DNA from: Calycina herbarum
Taxonomy: Eukaryota > Ascomycota > Leotiomycetes > Helotiales > Pezizellaceae
Assembly (NCBI GenBank): GCA_001414485.1
Contig: LLEY01000125.1
Location: 118,749-182,748, forward strand
Reading direction: 5' to 3'
DNA length: 64,000 bases
How positions within the stretch are numbered: position 1 is the stretch's first letter; the number at the start of each line of letters is the position of its first letter. This document shows, piece after piece, positions 34,750 to 46,191 of this stretch. The position numbers and the translations under genes are program-made. Below the pieces are notes generated by a model. The model saw only the letters and a program-made list of their open reading frames with translations. It was not told the origin of the DNA and searched no databases.

Positions 34750-35091
34750 TATGAGATGAATGGCAGTGGAGACGTGGAACCTCTGATCATACAACCTGAG
34801 AAACTTTCGGCCACCCTCACCAGCACCAGGGGTTTTATTTTCTGCTCAGGTCACTGCTGCCCAAAAGTCTACGGCGAAGCGAACCATTTTGAACCTGACA
34901 AAATTACCATAGTGGCATTACATGGAAAGACGATTTTGGTAGTTAGAGGTCCTACGGTTGCGAGATGTATGGCTTTGAATGGCACTAGCTGCGAGTATGA
35001 AATCCTGTTGCGAAATGGCGAATGCTTTCAGTGCTGTTTTCGGGCTGCACTGGCAAGCCCCCGAGCTAGAGTTCTTATCGTTTCAAAGTAG
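34750..35091 (+). other. Same-frame C-terminal extension beyond an in-frame TGA
   Basis: Continues in the frame of the preceding gene to TAG 35089. It is rich in Cys and well ordered: GDVEPLIIQPEKLSATLTST, FIFCSGHCCPKVYGEANHFE, CEYEILLRNGECFQCCFRAA. My recollection of this family is that this segment forms the normal C-terminus. A 39-nt candidate intron (34717-34755) would restore the frame but is shorter than any other intron in the window. Confidence 0.55.
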
Positions 35092-36213
35092 GCGTTTAGT
35101 CTGATCAAATACCTGTGTAAAAATGAGTTTACAAGCGACGTGTGGTTTGGAGGTTCATACATATTCCTAGTTGACGCATAAATCGAAAGACCCAAAAGTG
35201 AACTATTATATGAAGTATGAAATCATTCTTAGTGATATTGCATTCATATTTTATGGATTAAATACAGAGATTTCACGTAAAAGGATGCATTATACTTGCA
35301 TTGAAGTTTACATCCCGCGACAAATTAAGCGAGAAAAAGCGTTAAGGCTAACCCTACAAGCTCATTCCCTCACAAAATTTAACTGCAAAGGATAGTACGT
35401 TCTGCATGGAATTATTAGCGTGATAAATAGGGTAGTTACCATATATATCTGCTGCGTAGATATAGTGATGTCGTCTTTTATCCCGTTAGGTTGCATATGT
35501 AACTTTGTCCAAGCTTGGTATGACATTGTTGCCTACACAATAGCACCAAACTCAATGTTGCACGTGCATGAATACAACGCGCTGCTACTGTACATTTGTA
35601 GATCAGTAACTACTCCTATTTTCGACGCATGCAACAAGCAGAGGATCAAATTGGAAAGGTGGCCCACATAATCACTGGTTGAGATGTGCAGTTAGGACAT
35701 CTGCCACAGACGACCATAGACTGAGGAGAATTGGGCATCGTGTCCATATATAAGCCTTAGATTTGCAGATTAGTAGTTGGGTGGGTGGACACCAGCAAAT
35801 ACCAGCTTTTGTATGTTTTTGCTGTTCTTTTGGCCCCTTAATACTGATATATACTCCAACACCAACTAGTATAACAAATACCTATAGCTACTAACACTTC
35901 ACCTACTCTATTCAATTGAGAGAACATCTTCCCCAAAGCCTATCAAATTACTTCTAGCTACCATTGAAAATGTATCACAAAAGATAGTTTTCCATGCTTT
36001 GTACTTTTGGTGAATCGTGATACTCCCTGGGTGCAGGATTGTCTGAGAAGGAACGCGTGGAGTAAGGGATAAAAGTTATCGCAATTATTGATTGGATACA
36101 GAATTAACCTTTGGATGCAAAGGCACTGAATCAAGTTCAATTAAGGAATATATAAACACGATTGCTAAGCGAGACTCGACCAAGGGATGCAACTAAAGAA
36201 CCGACCCTAATCA
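35092..36213. other. Intergenic region
   Basis: AT-rich, no supported gene; several short frames without domain character. Confidence 0.45.
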
Positions 36214-38456
36214 TCAATCCCCCTCTGATGGTTCAGACGAAGCTTCTAACCCTTTTTTCTGACCTAAATAATCATTGAAATCATTCTCAAATTGCTCCAT
36301 TGCGTCTAGGGCGAGGATAAGGTCTGCACTGCGCATATCACGTTTCTCGTGTCGCGCCAGAGCATATCCAGTGCGAACAATGTTCTTTATCTCTCTTCCG
36401 TTGATTTTTCGATTCGAAAGGTCGCTCAATATCTCTGACGTTAGCCACTCGGGTTTTTGTTCTTGATTTGCTCTCAAAATCAAGATCTCCCACAGTTCCC
36501 GTCGCGAGTCTGCGGTTAATGGAGGGTAAGCAATAGATAGATGAATACGAGATTTAAAAGCGTTGTCCAGCGTTTCGGGTCTGTTTGTAGTGAGGAAAAG
36601 GATCCCTTCATAGTACTCTATGACACGAAGAAGCGCTAAATGAAATTAATATTAGCTAACATCTCTTTTAAACTCGACTTGGAGGACCAACTCGAAACTA
36701 ACGCGTTTACACCCAAGTTATCAAGTGTTCTCTGTTGCATGAATACATCCGCCTCGTCTAGTAGAATAATACTCTTCCACCTAGCTGCCAGAAGGAACAA
36801 GCGTCTTAGCTCAGCTTCAACCAATTGTGGGGATCCCTGAAGTTCAGCAGAACTGACTTTCAATAATGATCGGCGTGTGTGGTCCGCGATACTTTCTGAA
36901 ACATCATTAGTCTTACATCAAGATTTCCAAATTATGAGACTATATTTTAATACTAACCTGCTGTATATGTTTTGCCAACCCCGGGAGGTCCGCTAAGTAG
37001 AAATATGAAGCCTTTGCCTTTTCCTTTAATCAGATCGTCAAATTCGTTACCCCACTCAAGATCTTCCTGCCCGACAAGAGAGGAAATGAGTTTCTTCTTC
37101 TTCTCCGAAAGAACCAGATTCTGAAAAGCCTTCTCATTATAAGGAACTTCTTTGATCTGGTCAACCAAGAATATTCCCCACCTCTTGAGTTCCAATGAGA
37201 ATCCCGGTATCTCGTGCAAACTTGTCATAACGTCTTCGTCTGAGAACTCTGGAGAAGCTTCGGTGAGTGGGTTGTAAATTTTACTCCCGCTGACCAACAC
37301 AGAGTTGTAGTATCTCTTGACATCAGCCCAGTACTGGCCGAAGTCAACTACAATCCTGTGTCTGATCTGCAAAGTATTAGCGCATGAAATATTCCCTTAA
37401 AATGAAAGATTTCATACATACATTATATGAAGACATAAGGTTACTTTGCGAAGATGTTGCTGAATACATACGCGCTACACCTTCATAAAAACAATGACGA
37501 ATTCTGCAGAGAGAGAGATATTTTCTGCCACGTTCTAGTAGGATAAGTCGAAGTTTATTGCTTTCAGGGTGCAGATGAAGAGGAGTCATCCCTATCTCGG
37601 AAAGGGATTTACGACCTTCAAATTTGATTATTTTGGCTCTGTAGTGCGTGAGACCGACGTTGTGCCCGCAAAAATAAAGATTTTCCAAATTCAACACCCA
37701 CGAGTCTCTGTCGTCATCCGCAGTGATTGAGCGAAGACGTTTCAGCTCTTGATTGAGATCAAAGTATACCAGACAGCCAGGCTTAAACACTGTCCATAGG
37801 TGACGAAAGCTCAATTTCGTTGACGATGTTACCGACCGAAATACCCTGTTTTCTTCATAGAAGAGCTTCTCTGTATACTGAAAACACAGATTCATGTGAG
37901 ATTTAAGTTGCTGGTTGTCAGATCTTCCAGCATACGTTTGAAGTTCGTCTTGATAGTGGAAAAGAAACATTGGTGGGTCGTCAGTGGCTATAATCTTTGT
38001 TGTGAAATCGACACCCTCATAAGTGCCAATGACATCACGCAACGCCTTTTTGATGTATCGAGATTGAACCTCCAACTCTGTGTATAACAGATCCTCTGAG
38101 CGACCGTAGTGTCGGGTCAACACAAGGCAAGCCTTGTGGCTTTTGGGTTTAGGGGGGTTGACGGTAGACTTGGTACCAGCTCTCAGCAAGATGGCCTCTC
38201 CACATGTATCGACTCGGTTTTCGTAGATCTGCAGTTCACATTCCTCTCCATCACTATCATCGGATTCCTGGTCTGATAAAACTGGGATGATAGTCGCAAG
38301 TTGCTCTTCCAGTGTAGGTCGGATGTCTTCTTGATTTGACGAATTCTCTTCGTCTGGAACCGACTGTTCCTCTTCAGTAAATGAATCTTGGTCTTTCGCT
38401 GCTTTTCTGAATCTCCGGAATGAAAGGCTGGACATGCTGAACTTTTGCGACCTCAT
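36214..38456 (-). CDS. AAA+ ATPase with N-terminal DUF7025-type domain
   Basis: Four exons: 38456-37422, 37366-36958, 36895-36692 and 36635-36214, with introns of 55, 62, 56 nt; 689 aa in one frame. The acidic N-terminus is followed by a region typical of fungal AAA proteins (RYIKKALRDVIGTYEGVDF; HLWTVFKPGCLVYFDLNQEL). The ATPase domain has Walker A GPPGVGKT (about residue 470), Walker B ILLDEAD, sensor 1 LTTNR and an arginine-finger-like SRIH. The last intron (GTTGGT...ATTTAG) produces NALVSTLLRVIEYYEGILFL, matching the family's usual VSVFLRxLEYYEGILFLTTNR pattern. These proteins are BCS1/proteasome-like in the ATPase part; the substrate is unknown. Start MRSQKFSM is the first ATG. Confidence 0.88.
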
Positions 38457-39825
38457 TTTGCTAAAAAGACGCTGTTGGCAAATTGGAGGGAGGAGAACCA
38501 ACGTGAACCGAGTTTTTGTGGTAAAGAAAAGTCTGGTTGCGTAATCTAGAATATGAGAGCAAAGTTCAAGAAGTAAGCTCTGGGAGTGGGGAGGTCACAG
38601 TTAATCTTGTTCACAAACAAGGCAACCAATGGGAAATGTTGAGATGCGGAAATATATTGTCCATATGTAGCTCTTGCTTCATCCATCCACATTCAACAAC
38701 GCCACACAAATCATGATACCCAGTCAGAACAATAGCCGCTAGCCTTCTCCCATCAACCCTGCTTCTTCTCCTCCTTTCGGTCACGGTCGCATGAACCTGC
38801 CGTTGCATGGTTGCTGGAAGTTTCCATTCGCTCTCTTGTTTGAGCCTCAGCCATCCTTCTCGGTGAAGGTGGCACAATGCTTCCAATATTATGGTACGGT
38901 GACTCCTGAGGCGATTCGTTGAGCCACCGCTGCATTGGAGTGGCGGATTGATGTGTTTGGGATGGCTGATGCGACATCGTGGGTTTGTGTAACTTCAATC
39001 AACAAAAGTCAATAACTTTTTTGCTTAAAAGAAACAATTAAAAACAGGAGTTGGAGAAACAGATTTCCAGCTGCGGCTTCAAAATCTAGTGGTATATCAA
39101 GAATGGGAGCTTCTTACGGGGTGCAACAGGTAAAACAATTTGTCGTTGTTGGGTACCCAACAAATGTGGAGAGTTAAAGTTACACTTCTCGGCAGACAAA
39201 GACAAAACTTTTGAACTTCTTGCAAAGCAGCAAAGTAGAAAGTTAAAGAAGGTTTCGAGGGAGCAGGAAGCAGACATTTTATAAGATTTATCCCACTTGA
39301 GACTTTTAGCTGACCGTGTTGGCAATTTTTGGGTTCATTGTATAAGAAAATAAGTTTTTTGACCTGAAATAGTGGCCGCATAGAAGCATCTTTCTGGATT
39401 CCTTTCCGGAACTTTGGTCATAGCACGAAGGAGCGGGGAATATTGACCCTTGCAAGCATAGGAATGTGAAATCGGGCGGGATCTTTTGAGATCTTTTTCG
39501 ATTGGGTTGGGTGCAAGGATCTTTCGAACCATGTTTAGGCAGTATGTAAGCCAGCATGCGTAACCCCCCTGGGCAGGACTTTTAGCGAACTTTTGGGAAC
39601 TTCTACCATTTTGACATTCGGCGCTCCCCGTATGGTAAGCCAGGTGCCTCAAAAATGACTTGGCTGCAGTTGCGCAGCCTTTTCAATGCGCCACCTGGTG
39701 TTGCCTTATATTAACAGTGCCATTTACGAACTTTTGAGAACTTCAGCTTGATTGTTGGCTTCGCTTCTCTCATCACAACGATTCTACTACCTTCCTACCT
39801 ACCCCGAATCACACAAAACGCGAAC
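38457..39825. other. Intergenic region upstream of AAA ATPase and Clr5 gene
   Basis: Divergent spacer. Contains one short doubtful frame (38753-38977) listed separately; otherwise no gene seen. Confidence 0.45.
38753..38977 (-). CDS. Doubtful 74-aa frame with a fungal-type N-terminal motif
   Basis: Begins MSHQPSQTHQSATPMQRWLN and continues ESPQESPYHNIGSIVPPS. It weakly recalls the PMxRWxxSPPED motif at the start of some fungal regulatory proteins. It ends in charged, low-complexity sequence, so it may be a first exon whose partner I cannot find, a fragment, or chance. Confidence 0.25.
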   Translation of the reverse strand: MSHQPSQTHQSATPMQRWLNESPQESPYHNIGSIVPPSPRRMAEAQTRERMETSSNHATAGSCDRDRKEEKKQG

Positions 39826-41828
39826 ATGAACTTGCAAACCCCCATTTCGTCATCTCGGGGTGGTCAGATGACTCCACATATTCGACAGGCTCATATTCTC
39901 GACGAAGGGGCTATCAACAGTCAAGTTCCATCTCATCCATTTACCTTTCAGGTACAACCACAATACCAAGCCTCCTTCCAGGTAAACCAGTATGGTCTTC
40001 AATCAAACTCCAACGATCAAATAGCGACCAATGAAGCAGAACAGCTTCCAGCTCCATTCGTTGAGCAAGTAGAACCACATTCCCACAGAGCCAAATATGA
40101 TCACCTCGACTGGGACGTTCATAAAGCTGCAATCGAAAGTCTGTATATGGATCAAAACAAGAATCTCTCTGAGACAATGGGAATTATGAAGGATCGCTAT
40201 TCTTTCGTTGCCTCGTAAGTATACCCGCACTTCTTACTTGGAGTCCATCCTTCCTAACTCCTCAAAGTCAAAAACTGTATAAATCAAAATTCAAAGAGTG
40301 GAACTGGCAAAAGAAGTTGCCAGTAGCAGCTGCTCTTTTCATGCAAAAGAAAGCCAAAGAAAGAAAGCGAGACACGGGAAAAGACACCGTCTTTTCCTTC
40401 GGGGGGAGAAACTGGGATAGCAACCGTGTCAAAAACACTGCTGCCAGAGCAAAGAAGACCCAGATCAGCGATAATAATGACCGTAAGTAGCGCAAGAACC
40501 ATAGAACTCTGAGATTGACTAACTTTAAAACAGTTGTCGACACGCCTGAAGGCGTCAGCTACAAAACCCCAAAGTCTGTTGTAGCGTCGCATTCTGAGGT
40601 AGAAATGGCCGAAATTTCGAATGATGATTCAGAGGAGGACACTGATCGCAATCCAGGAAACGTCAACCACCTCACGATCACCTGGCGTGGTCGCTCGAGG
40701 GGAGATCTTCAAGAAATGTGGGATATGGCTCGCAACTTCCGGAACGCTGGAAGACTTGATGAGGCAGAAGATCTATTTCAGCAAGTATTTCAGGGTTTGG
40801 GTAAAGTTTTAGGAACCACGAATGAAGACACTGTCAAGGCTGCTTACAACCTTGCTGATTTATACGCCGAGTCTGCTCGAGCGACTGAAGCCATTGAGAT
40901 AATTGAAACAGTTATCCAAAACCACGTCAGCCGATGGGGATACGAAGACAAAAGGACTCAGCAAAATGTTTTGCATGCAGTCGAGCTCCTGAATGGTTGG
41001 AAAATGCCTCTTGAGGCAGTAGCCCTATTATCATCCTCGAAAGAGTTATTGCAAACTTCCTCGTTCTCCCATAATCAGACCCGGAAGAAGAATAAATCTA
41101 ACGATACAACCAACTTCAGCGACAATCTCACTGACATTGCGAATACCATCACCCAGAACTTGAGTCCATCTGGAATTGACTATGGTATCGGAGTTGCTCG
41201 CAGCCATGTTGCTGCCAAAGACCAAGCCGTAGAAGAACTGCTTCTCGCTTTGATAGCCAGTTGTGGAAACAAGCCAGATTTTGTTGTGCAACATCTGAGA
41301 GCACATGCTGAACTTCTCAAGCTTTACGAAAAATTAGGCAAAACAGATGAGAAAGGAGATGCTTTCCAACACGCTTTCGAGTCAGTGAATAAGGCCTGGA
41401 ACTCTTACAACTGGGACGACAGAAAAATTGCGAGTCTAGACTTCATGGAAGGGGTACTTCAACTTGCTGCTAACATCCTCAAAAGTGGATTCATGATCCA
41501 CGCGAAACAGATGTTCCGTGAGATATCTGACAAAGCCACAGAGGTCTTTGGGGCCGACGACGAGCGAACGGTGTGGGTTCTCATCACAATAGGTTTGGTT
41601 TACCAAACCCATCTAACTTGGGATGACGCAGAAGAGTGGTTTGAGGAAGCTTTTACGGCGGCACTTCGGAATGAAGATTGGGGTCCAAAGGATGGTATTG
41701 TGATGTCGCTCCAGAATGCTATGGATCATTGCCATTTCTCCTATGTTTCAGATGAAGGGAGGCCATTCAAGACGATTTTTGGTGTTTCTGGAATAAAAAT
41801 TATGCCCGGAAGATTGCATTTGGAGTAA
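39826..41828 (+). CDS. Clr5-domain protein with TPR-like C-terminus
   Basis: Exons 39826-40214, 40268-40482 and 40534-41828 with introns of 53 and 51 nt (GTAAGT donors, CTAAC branch sites) encode 632 aa. A Gln/Pro-rich N-terminus leads to the Clr5 domain (about residues 93-155), assembled across intron 1: DHLDWDVHKAAIESLYMDQN, then YKSKFKEWNWQKK. The C-terminal half is helical-repeat sequence (MARNFRNAGRLDEAEDLFQQ; YNLADLYAESARATEAIEII; VLITIGLVYQTHLTWDDAEE) of the tetratricopeptide type. Clr5 proteins are a large, mostly uncharacterised fungal family named after a fission yeast silencing factor. Likely role: nuclear regulatory protein, inferred from the domain only. Confidence 0.88.
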
Positions 41829-42561
41829 GGATACCTTCTAGAGTTAAGCTGCGTAGTAAATGAATTTATATGATTTGATTTTTAGGCATTCAAGACTCAA
41901 ATGAGAGTAGGTATCTTTTGAAATAGTAACTTTGGTTGCACAGCATTTTGTCATTCTCGGGTAATGTGAATATCAGGTTAGCAACCTCGAGAATCACCCT
42001 GTAGTAGTTGTTAGCCTGTGAACCACCTAGTCAGAGTTCATTTAGCGCTTTTGCCCACAGTACGCGTGGAATAACAGCCTTAGTAGAATTATAATTGAAG
42101 TCTATCGGATTTACTCAAACCAGGATCAAAAGTGTCACCTACGGGCATTCTTGGACTGGCATGACAAACTAAGCTTTCCTTCGAATCAGGAATACCCCTA
42201 GACTCTATAGCAAAACATCTCCAACCTCTGATAAGCCGAGGCAAGTTCGTGGAACATCAATGTATGATAGAGTGAGATGGCAGGCAAATTATGTCTTCCA
42301 CCACGGGGGTGCAGATAGAACACCTCTCCTCTACTCCTTTCATTATTCATCCGAGACTAGATAAATCGATTCCATTGTTCCAAAAGACTTGAATAATTAA
42401 GATTATATTATCTTTGTTGCTCCAGAGGAGTTAAAACAATTGTAGAAGTGCAAGTACTTCGAGAAAACAGTCACGAATTCCTGCAGTCCCTGGTGCTCTA
42501 CACCAACTGCCAGAATTAAACTGCCTCGCTGCATCTTGATTGAGATCCATACCATCCGCGC
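41829..42561. other. Convergent intergenic region
   Basis: 3' flanks of the Clr5 and DUF924 genes; nothing recognised. Confidence 0.45.
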
Positions 42562-43140
42562 TTAATTGAGACTAGGCATATGTTCCTTCAAGAACTTTTC
42601 CTCCACCTCAGTGTTCTTCCGGCCCAAAAGAGCATTTCTGCTAGGGTATCTCCCAAATTGCTGCAATTGCTTCATATGCCTCTTCGACGCGCCAATACCT
42701 ATATCAACTTAATCATGTTCCTCCTTACTCACACATCTCCCCTTCAGTCCCTCAAACAATCCCCTCGCCGCAATAAGCGATATAAAGGTTTCCTGATGCA
42801 TCAAAGGCATATAAAAAGCCAACGTCTGAAAAACAGTAACCTGCTTATCAAAGTCCCTCGCGATGGCCTTCGAAGCCGTCTCCCACGATTTCCCATCGGT
42901 GGCGAAAGCATCTGGCGAGCCGCGGAAGAGGTTTCGGGAGAATTGGTCAAGTAGAACGATCAAAGCGAGGCTGCCTTCTGGAGTGGTGGCCCAATCGCCT
43001 AACTCGCTGCGGCGAGCTTCGAGGACGAGGTCTTCGAATTGGGATTTCAATTGGGCATCGAGACCTTCGGAGGCAATTATCCATTCAATAGGATTCCGGT
43101 TGAACCAGAAACCTAGAATACGCTTGATGTCAGAGTTCAT
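42562..43140 (-). CDS. DUF924 family protein
   Basis: Small TPR-like helical protein of unknown biochemical role, found in bacteria, fungi and plants. ATG 43140 opens MNSDIKRILGFWFNRNPIEW; LIVLLDQFSRNLFRGSPDAF and FYMPLMHQE are clear family marks. The frame meets a stop at 42709, but the expected C-terminus (RHMKQLQQFGRYPSRNALLG) lies downstream. A 51-nt intron, 42732-42682 (GTGAGT...CGAAG), joins them for 175 aa ending at TAA 42562. An alternative acceptor at ATAG would keep GIGASKRH, as some homologues seem to have, but needs an intron of only about 36 nt. Protein shorter than the bacterial relatives. Confidence 0.82.
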
Positions 43141-44268
43141 GATAGGAGAGGCTGTGGTGTACTTTTGGCAATAGACCGGTGATGAGATCTGTTGAGATTG
43201 CTTGTAAATACAGTTTGTAAGTCTGTGTTTAAAAATGCTGCAAGCGATATTGACCTACTCTAGTGACTCTGCGACCAAAACAAGCAGCTTTTCTTGTAGA
43301 ATGATAAAGTGTTATTAGCGAGAACTTCCACACTGGTCGAAGGATCTGTGGTGTTGGTTCGAAGTTGGTATGACGCTTGGCAGTCACTCCCCACGGTCAC
43401 GTTTATGCCCAGGAACAGAAATCCCCGATTTAGGGCCTCTCTCTAGTCGATTTTCATTTGACATATATTGTTTTGAATATCTATAGTTCTCCAGCAAATC
43501 CATACAATCTATGTACCGTTACGTTGAAGTTCCCATAGGTAATGTCTCCCTCAACTCTAAGCGAAAGAGTTGTTCCAAAACCAACGCATTTACAGCTTCC
43601 AATGATCGTAAAGCTAAATGAATATCTAATAATCCAGACTCCCAATTGATAAAGCGCATATTGATAACGTACACATCTAGAAGAAACAGGAAGTGTCAGT
43701 TTTCAAAAACTTCTCTTCCATCAAAGTCACATGATTAGAAAAGTCAGTATTCAGTGTTCCAAGATTTCAAACATGTTTTACTTTCAAATTCAAATGCTCT
43801 AAACTCGAGGAGTGCCAAGATGTAAGTTTCGAGGCCGATTATCGCGTGAGTACTGTACAGAGGCTTGAAGTGTTTCATGGAAGAATCATGTAGTTACCAT
43901 AGAAGTAGAACCCTGACAAAGTTCACAGGTGAGAAGGGAAAAGAAGGCATGGAGTTTTCGTTTCAATTCTTATCATGGGATAAGAGCACAAAGAAGGGGA
44001 AGATATCCAACCCCTAAAAGACTAATCCTAGTCTAACCCAAAACCAAAAACTCCAATTCACATTTCCCAATTCCCCAATCCAACTCCTCCTATCTTGACA
44101 CCCCGGCTTCGAACTTTCCAAAAGAAGAGAAAAAACCCCCCATTGCTATTATCTCCAGCCTCCCTTTCCACCTGGGCAGTATAGCCAGTATACAATCAAA
44201 TCCATCTCCAATCCTCCTGGTAATCACGATCCAATCACCCTAACCTTCCTAACAAAAATTCCTTCTTT
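43141..44268. other. Intergenic region
   Basis: Upstream DNA of the DUF924 gene and 3' flank of the coiled-coil gene. No gene or repeat recognised. Confidence 0.45.
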
Positions 44269-46191
44269 CTATCCAGGCATCGGATAGGTTTCAATTTCGA
44301 TGCCAAGATGCCGCACAAGAGCGAGAGTAAACTGCTCCACAAACCTTGCGATACCTTCCGAGAAGAACGCAGATAGAATCCCACGACTTTCTCTGTCGTG
44401 GTATGTATACAGATCGGAGAAGTACGATCGGTAAATTCCATTGTTGGCCATCATCTCGGTTACCCAAGCGCGAGCCAAATAGCACTGATACAAGAAGAAG
44501 AAGAGGGACAGATATGAGAAGAAATCCAGAAGCGTCTGCCAGACTGGAGGCATCTCGACAATATCGGGCGTCTTCATAATGGCCAAGAGTGGCGGATCTT
44601 CTTGGAGTTCTGGTTGTTCCTCAAGCCCTTGCTGCAACCCTTTGAACATCCCAGGCAAGACGAACCCATGGAAGGGGTTCGTAAAGGATGTTGGCATATG
44701 CTCCGCCACTTTTCTGGTGATGATGATCATGTTCCTCGTGGTTGTCCAGAAACATCCCATAAGGTTGTGATGGTGGATGACTCTGTTTCTGATTATTTCG
44801 ATAATCTTGACAGGTTCGCCTCCAACTGGGGTTGTGCTTTGAATAGCACCGATTGTGGTTGTCAATTGCCCACCACCGGTTTGCATTTCTCTGTCTGCAG
44901 TTGTTACCCCAGCCTGTACTGCGCTGTCTCTAGTTGTAACCCCAGCCTGCACTTGGCCGTCTTTAGTCGTAACCTTGACTGGAGACGTGGGTTTGATTGG
45001 CGATGTGCTTTGCACACCACCAATCGTCATCGTCAATGGCTCGCCACCGGCTGGTATGCTGGAATCATCAGTTGGGATCTCTGGAGCTGGCGTTTGTGTA
45101 CTGGCATCGCCAGTCTCAGCCTGTACTTGTACACCTCTATGAATCGGAGGTTTGGCCCTGACTTGTGTACTTGGATCTGGCACTTGTACACCTCTATTAA
45201 TTGCAGGTTTGGCCTCGACTTGTGTACTGGAATCAGCAGTCGTAGCTTTCACTTGTATACCTTGATCAACTGGAGATTCGGCCTCGACTTGTGTACTGGA
45301 ATCAGCAGTCGTAGCTTTCACTTGTATACCTTGATCAACTGGAGATTTGGCCTCGACTTGTGTACTGGAATCAGCAGTCGTAGCTTCCACTTGTATACCT
45401 CGATCAACTGGAGATGCGGCCTTAAGTGGGGATGTTGATTGCATACCACCGATCGTGGTCGTCAATGGTTCCTCTGGAGTGTCTTCGGTAGGTGGGATGG
45501 TGACCAACTCTTCGCTGACTGTTCGTCGATGCGCTCTGGGGTTGAGTGGGTTCATCTGCAATCCGGGCGGTGGAGCCGCAAGAATCTCGAGGTCGTTGCG
45601 AGAAGGAGAATCATGGGGGAACATGCTGGCGAGATCATGCCTTACGTAGTGTTCAAGCTGTTTCTCTAGCGCATCAAGTTCGGCGCGTGCTGTTGCATAT
45701 TTTCTGGATTCTTGCCTGTATTGTTCGAGTTCGAGAACTTTGACGAGCGTCATCCCCATCTCACGAAGCTCCTCTGCGTGTTGCGCCAGGACTTCCTCTT
45801 TGTGTGTTTCCTGGAAACCCTTCAGATCCCTTTCCAATCGAATACTCTCATTGGTCACCCTCTGGCTCTTTTGCTCCTCCCTCTGGAGGTCATTCTTCAA
45901 GCCTTCCATTATGTTTTTGTGATTTTTTGCCTCCTTCTTCAATGTTTCATTCTCCTTGTCTATCACCCCATATTGCTTCTGGAGGTATTCATAGTTGTCT
46001 TCAGCCGCCTTTGTCTTCTTTGCAGCTTCTTCGCTCTTCCTATTCGCATCCTCATATTTCGTTTTCAGCTGCGCCACCTCCTCCTCCAACTCCTTGTTGG
46101 CCTCGTACGCGCGCTCGACCTCTCCCTCTGCAACCTCGGCACGTTGCTTGAGCGCATGAACCTCGCCCTCCAGGCGTTGGACTTCCGACAT
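44269..46191 (-). CDS. Coiled-coil membrane protein with LC8-type motif ladder
   Basis: 640 aa from ATG 46191 (MSEVQRLEGEVHALKQRAEV). Residues about 1-190 are heptad-like, charged coiled coil (EEEVAQLKTKYEDANRKSEE). A linker leads to residues about 265-438, where near-identical 23-residue units (69 bp) carry GIQV then STQV, decaying downstream to GVQV, STQT, SAVQA and EMQT. Gln recurs every 11-12 residues. A hydrophobic segment near residues 555-580 (LLDFFSYLSLFFFLYQCYLA) looks membrane-spanning and is followed by about 60 residues. GIQV[D/E] and xTQT are the two known classes of dynein light chain LC8 recognition motif, so a multivalent LC8 scaffold anchored in a membrane is inferred. The frame is open upstream of the ATG but has no other Met. 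Confidence 0.78.
   Translation of the reverse strand: MSEVQRLEGEVHALKQRAEVAEGEVERAYEANKELEEEVAQLKTKYEDANRKSEEAAKKTKAAEDNYEYLQKQYGVIDKENETLKKEAKNHKNIMEGLKNDLQREEQKSQRVTNESIRLERDLKGFQETHKEEVLAQHAEELREMGMTLVKVLELEQYRQESRKYATARAELDALEKQLEHYVRHDLASMFPHDSPSRNDLEILAAPPPGLQMNPLNPRAHRRTVSEELVTIPPTEDTPEEPLTTTIGGMQSTSPLKAASPVDRGIQVEATTADSSTQVEAKSPVDQGIQVKATTADSSTQVEAESPVDQGIQVKATTADSSTQVEAKPAINRGVQVPDPSTQVRAKPPIHRGVQVQAETGDASTQTPAPEIPTDDSSIPAGGEPLTMTIGGVQSTSPIKPTSPVKVTTKDGQVQAGVTTRDSAVQAGVTTADREMQTGGGQLTTTIGAIQSTTPVGGEPVKIIEIIRNRVIHHHNLMGCFWTTTRNMIIITRKVAEHMPTSFTNPFHGFVLPGMFKGLQQGLEEQPELQEDPPLLAIMKTPDIVEMPPVWQTLLDFFSYLSLFFFLYQCYLARAWVTEMMANNGIYRSYFSDLYTYHDRESRGILSAFFSEGIARFVEQFTLALVRHLGIEIETYPMPG
44878..45399 (-). 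repeat. Coding tandem repeats, 69-bp core unit
   Basis: Near-identical 69-bp units around 45200-45415 (for example CGTAGCTTTCACTTGTATAC at 45241 and 45310), with diverged units to the left. They encode the GIQV/STQV ladder. Confidence 0.85.

Noticed and set aside
34717..34755. 39-nt intron removing the in-frame TGA
   Set aside because: Shorter than every confident intron in the window (49 nt or more, apart from one uncertain 45-nt join) and no clear branch site; kept only as an option.
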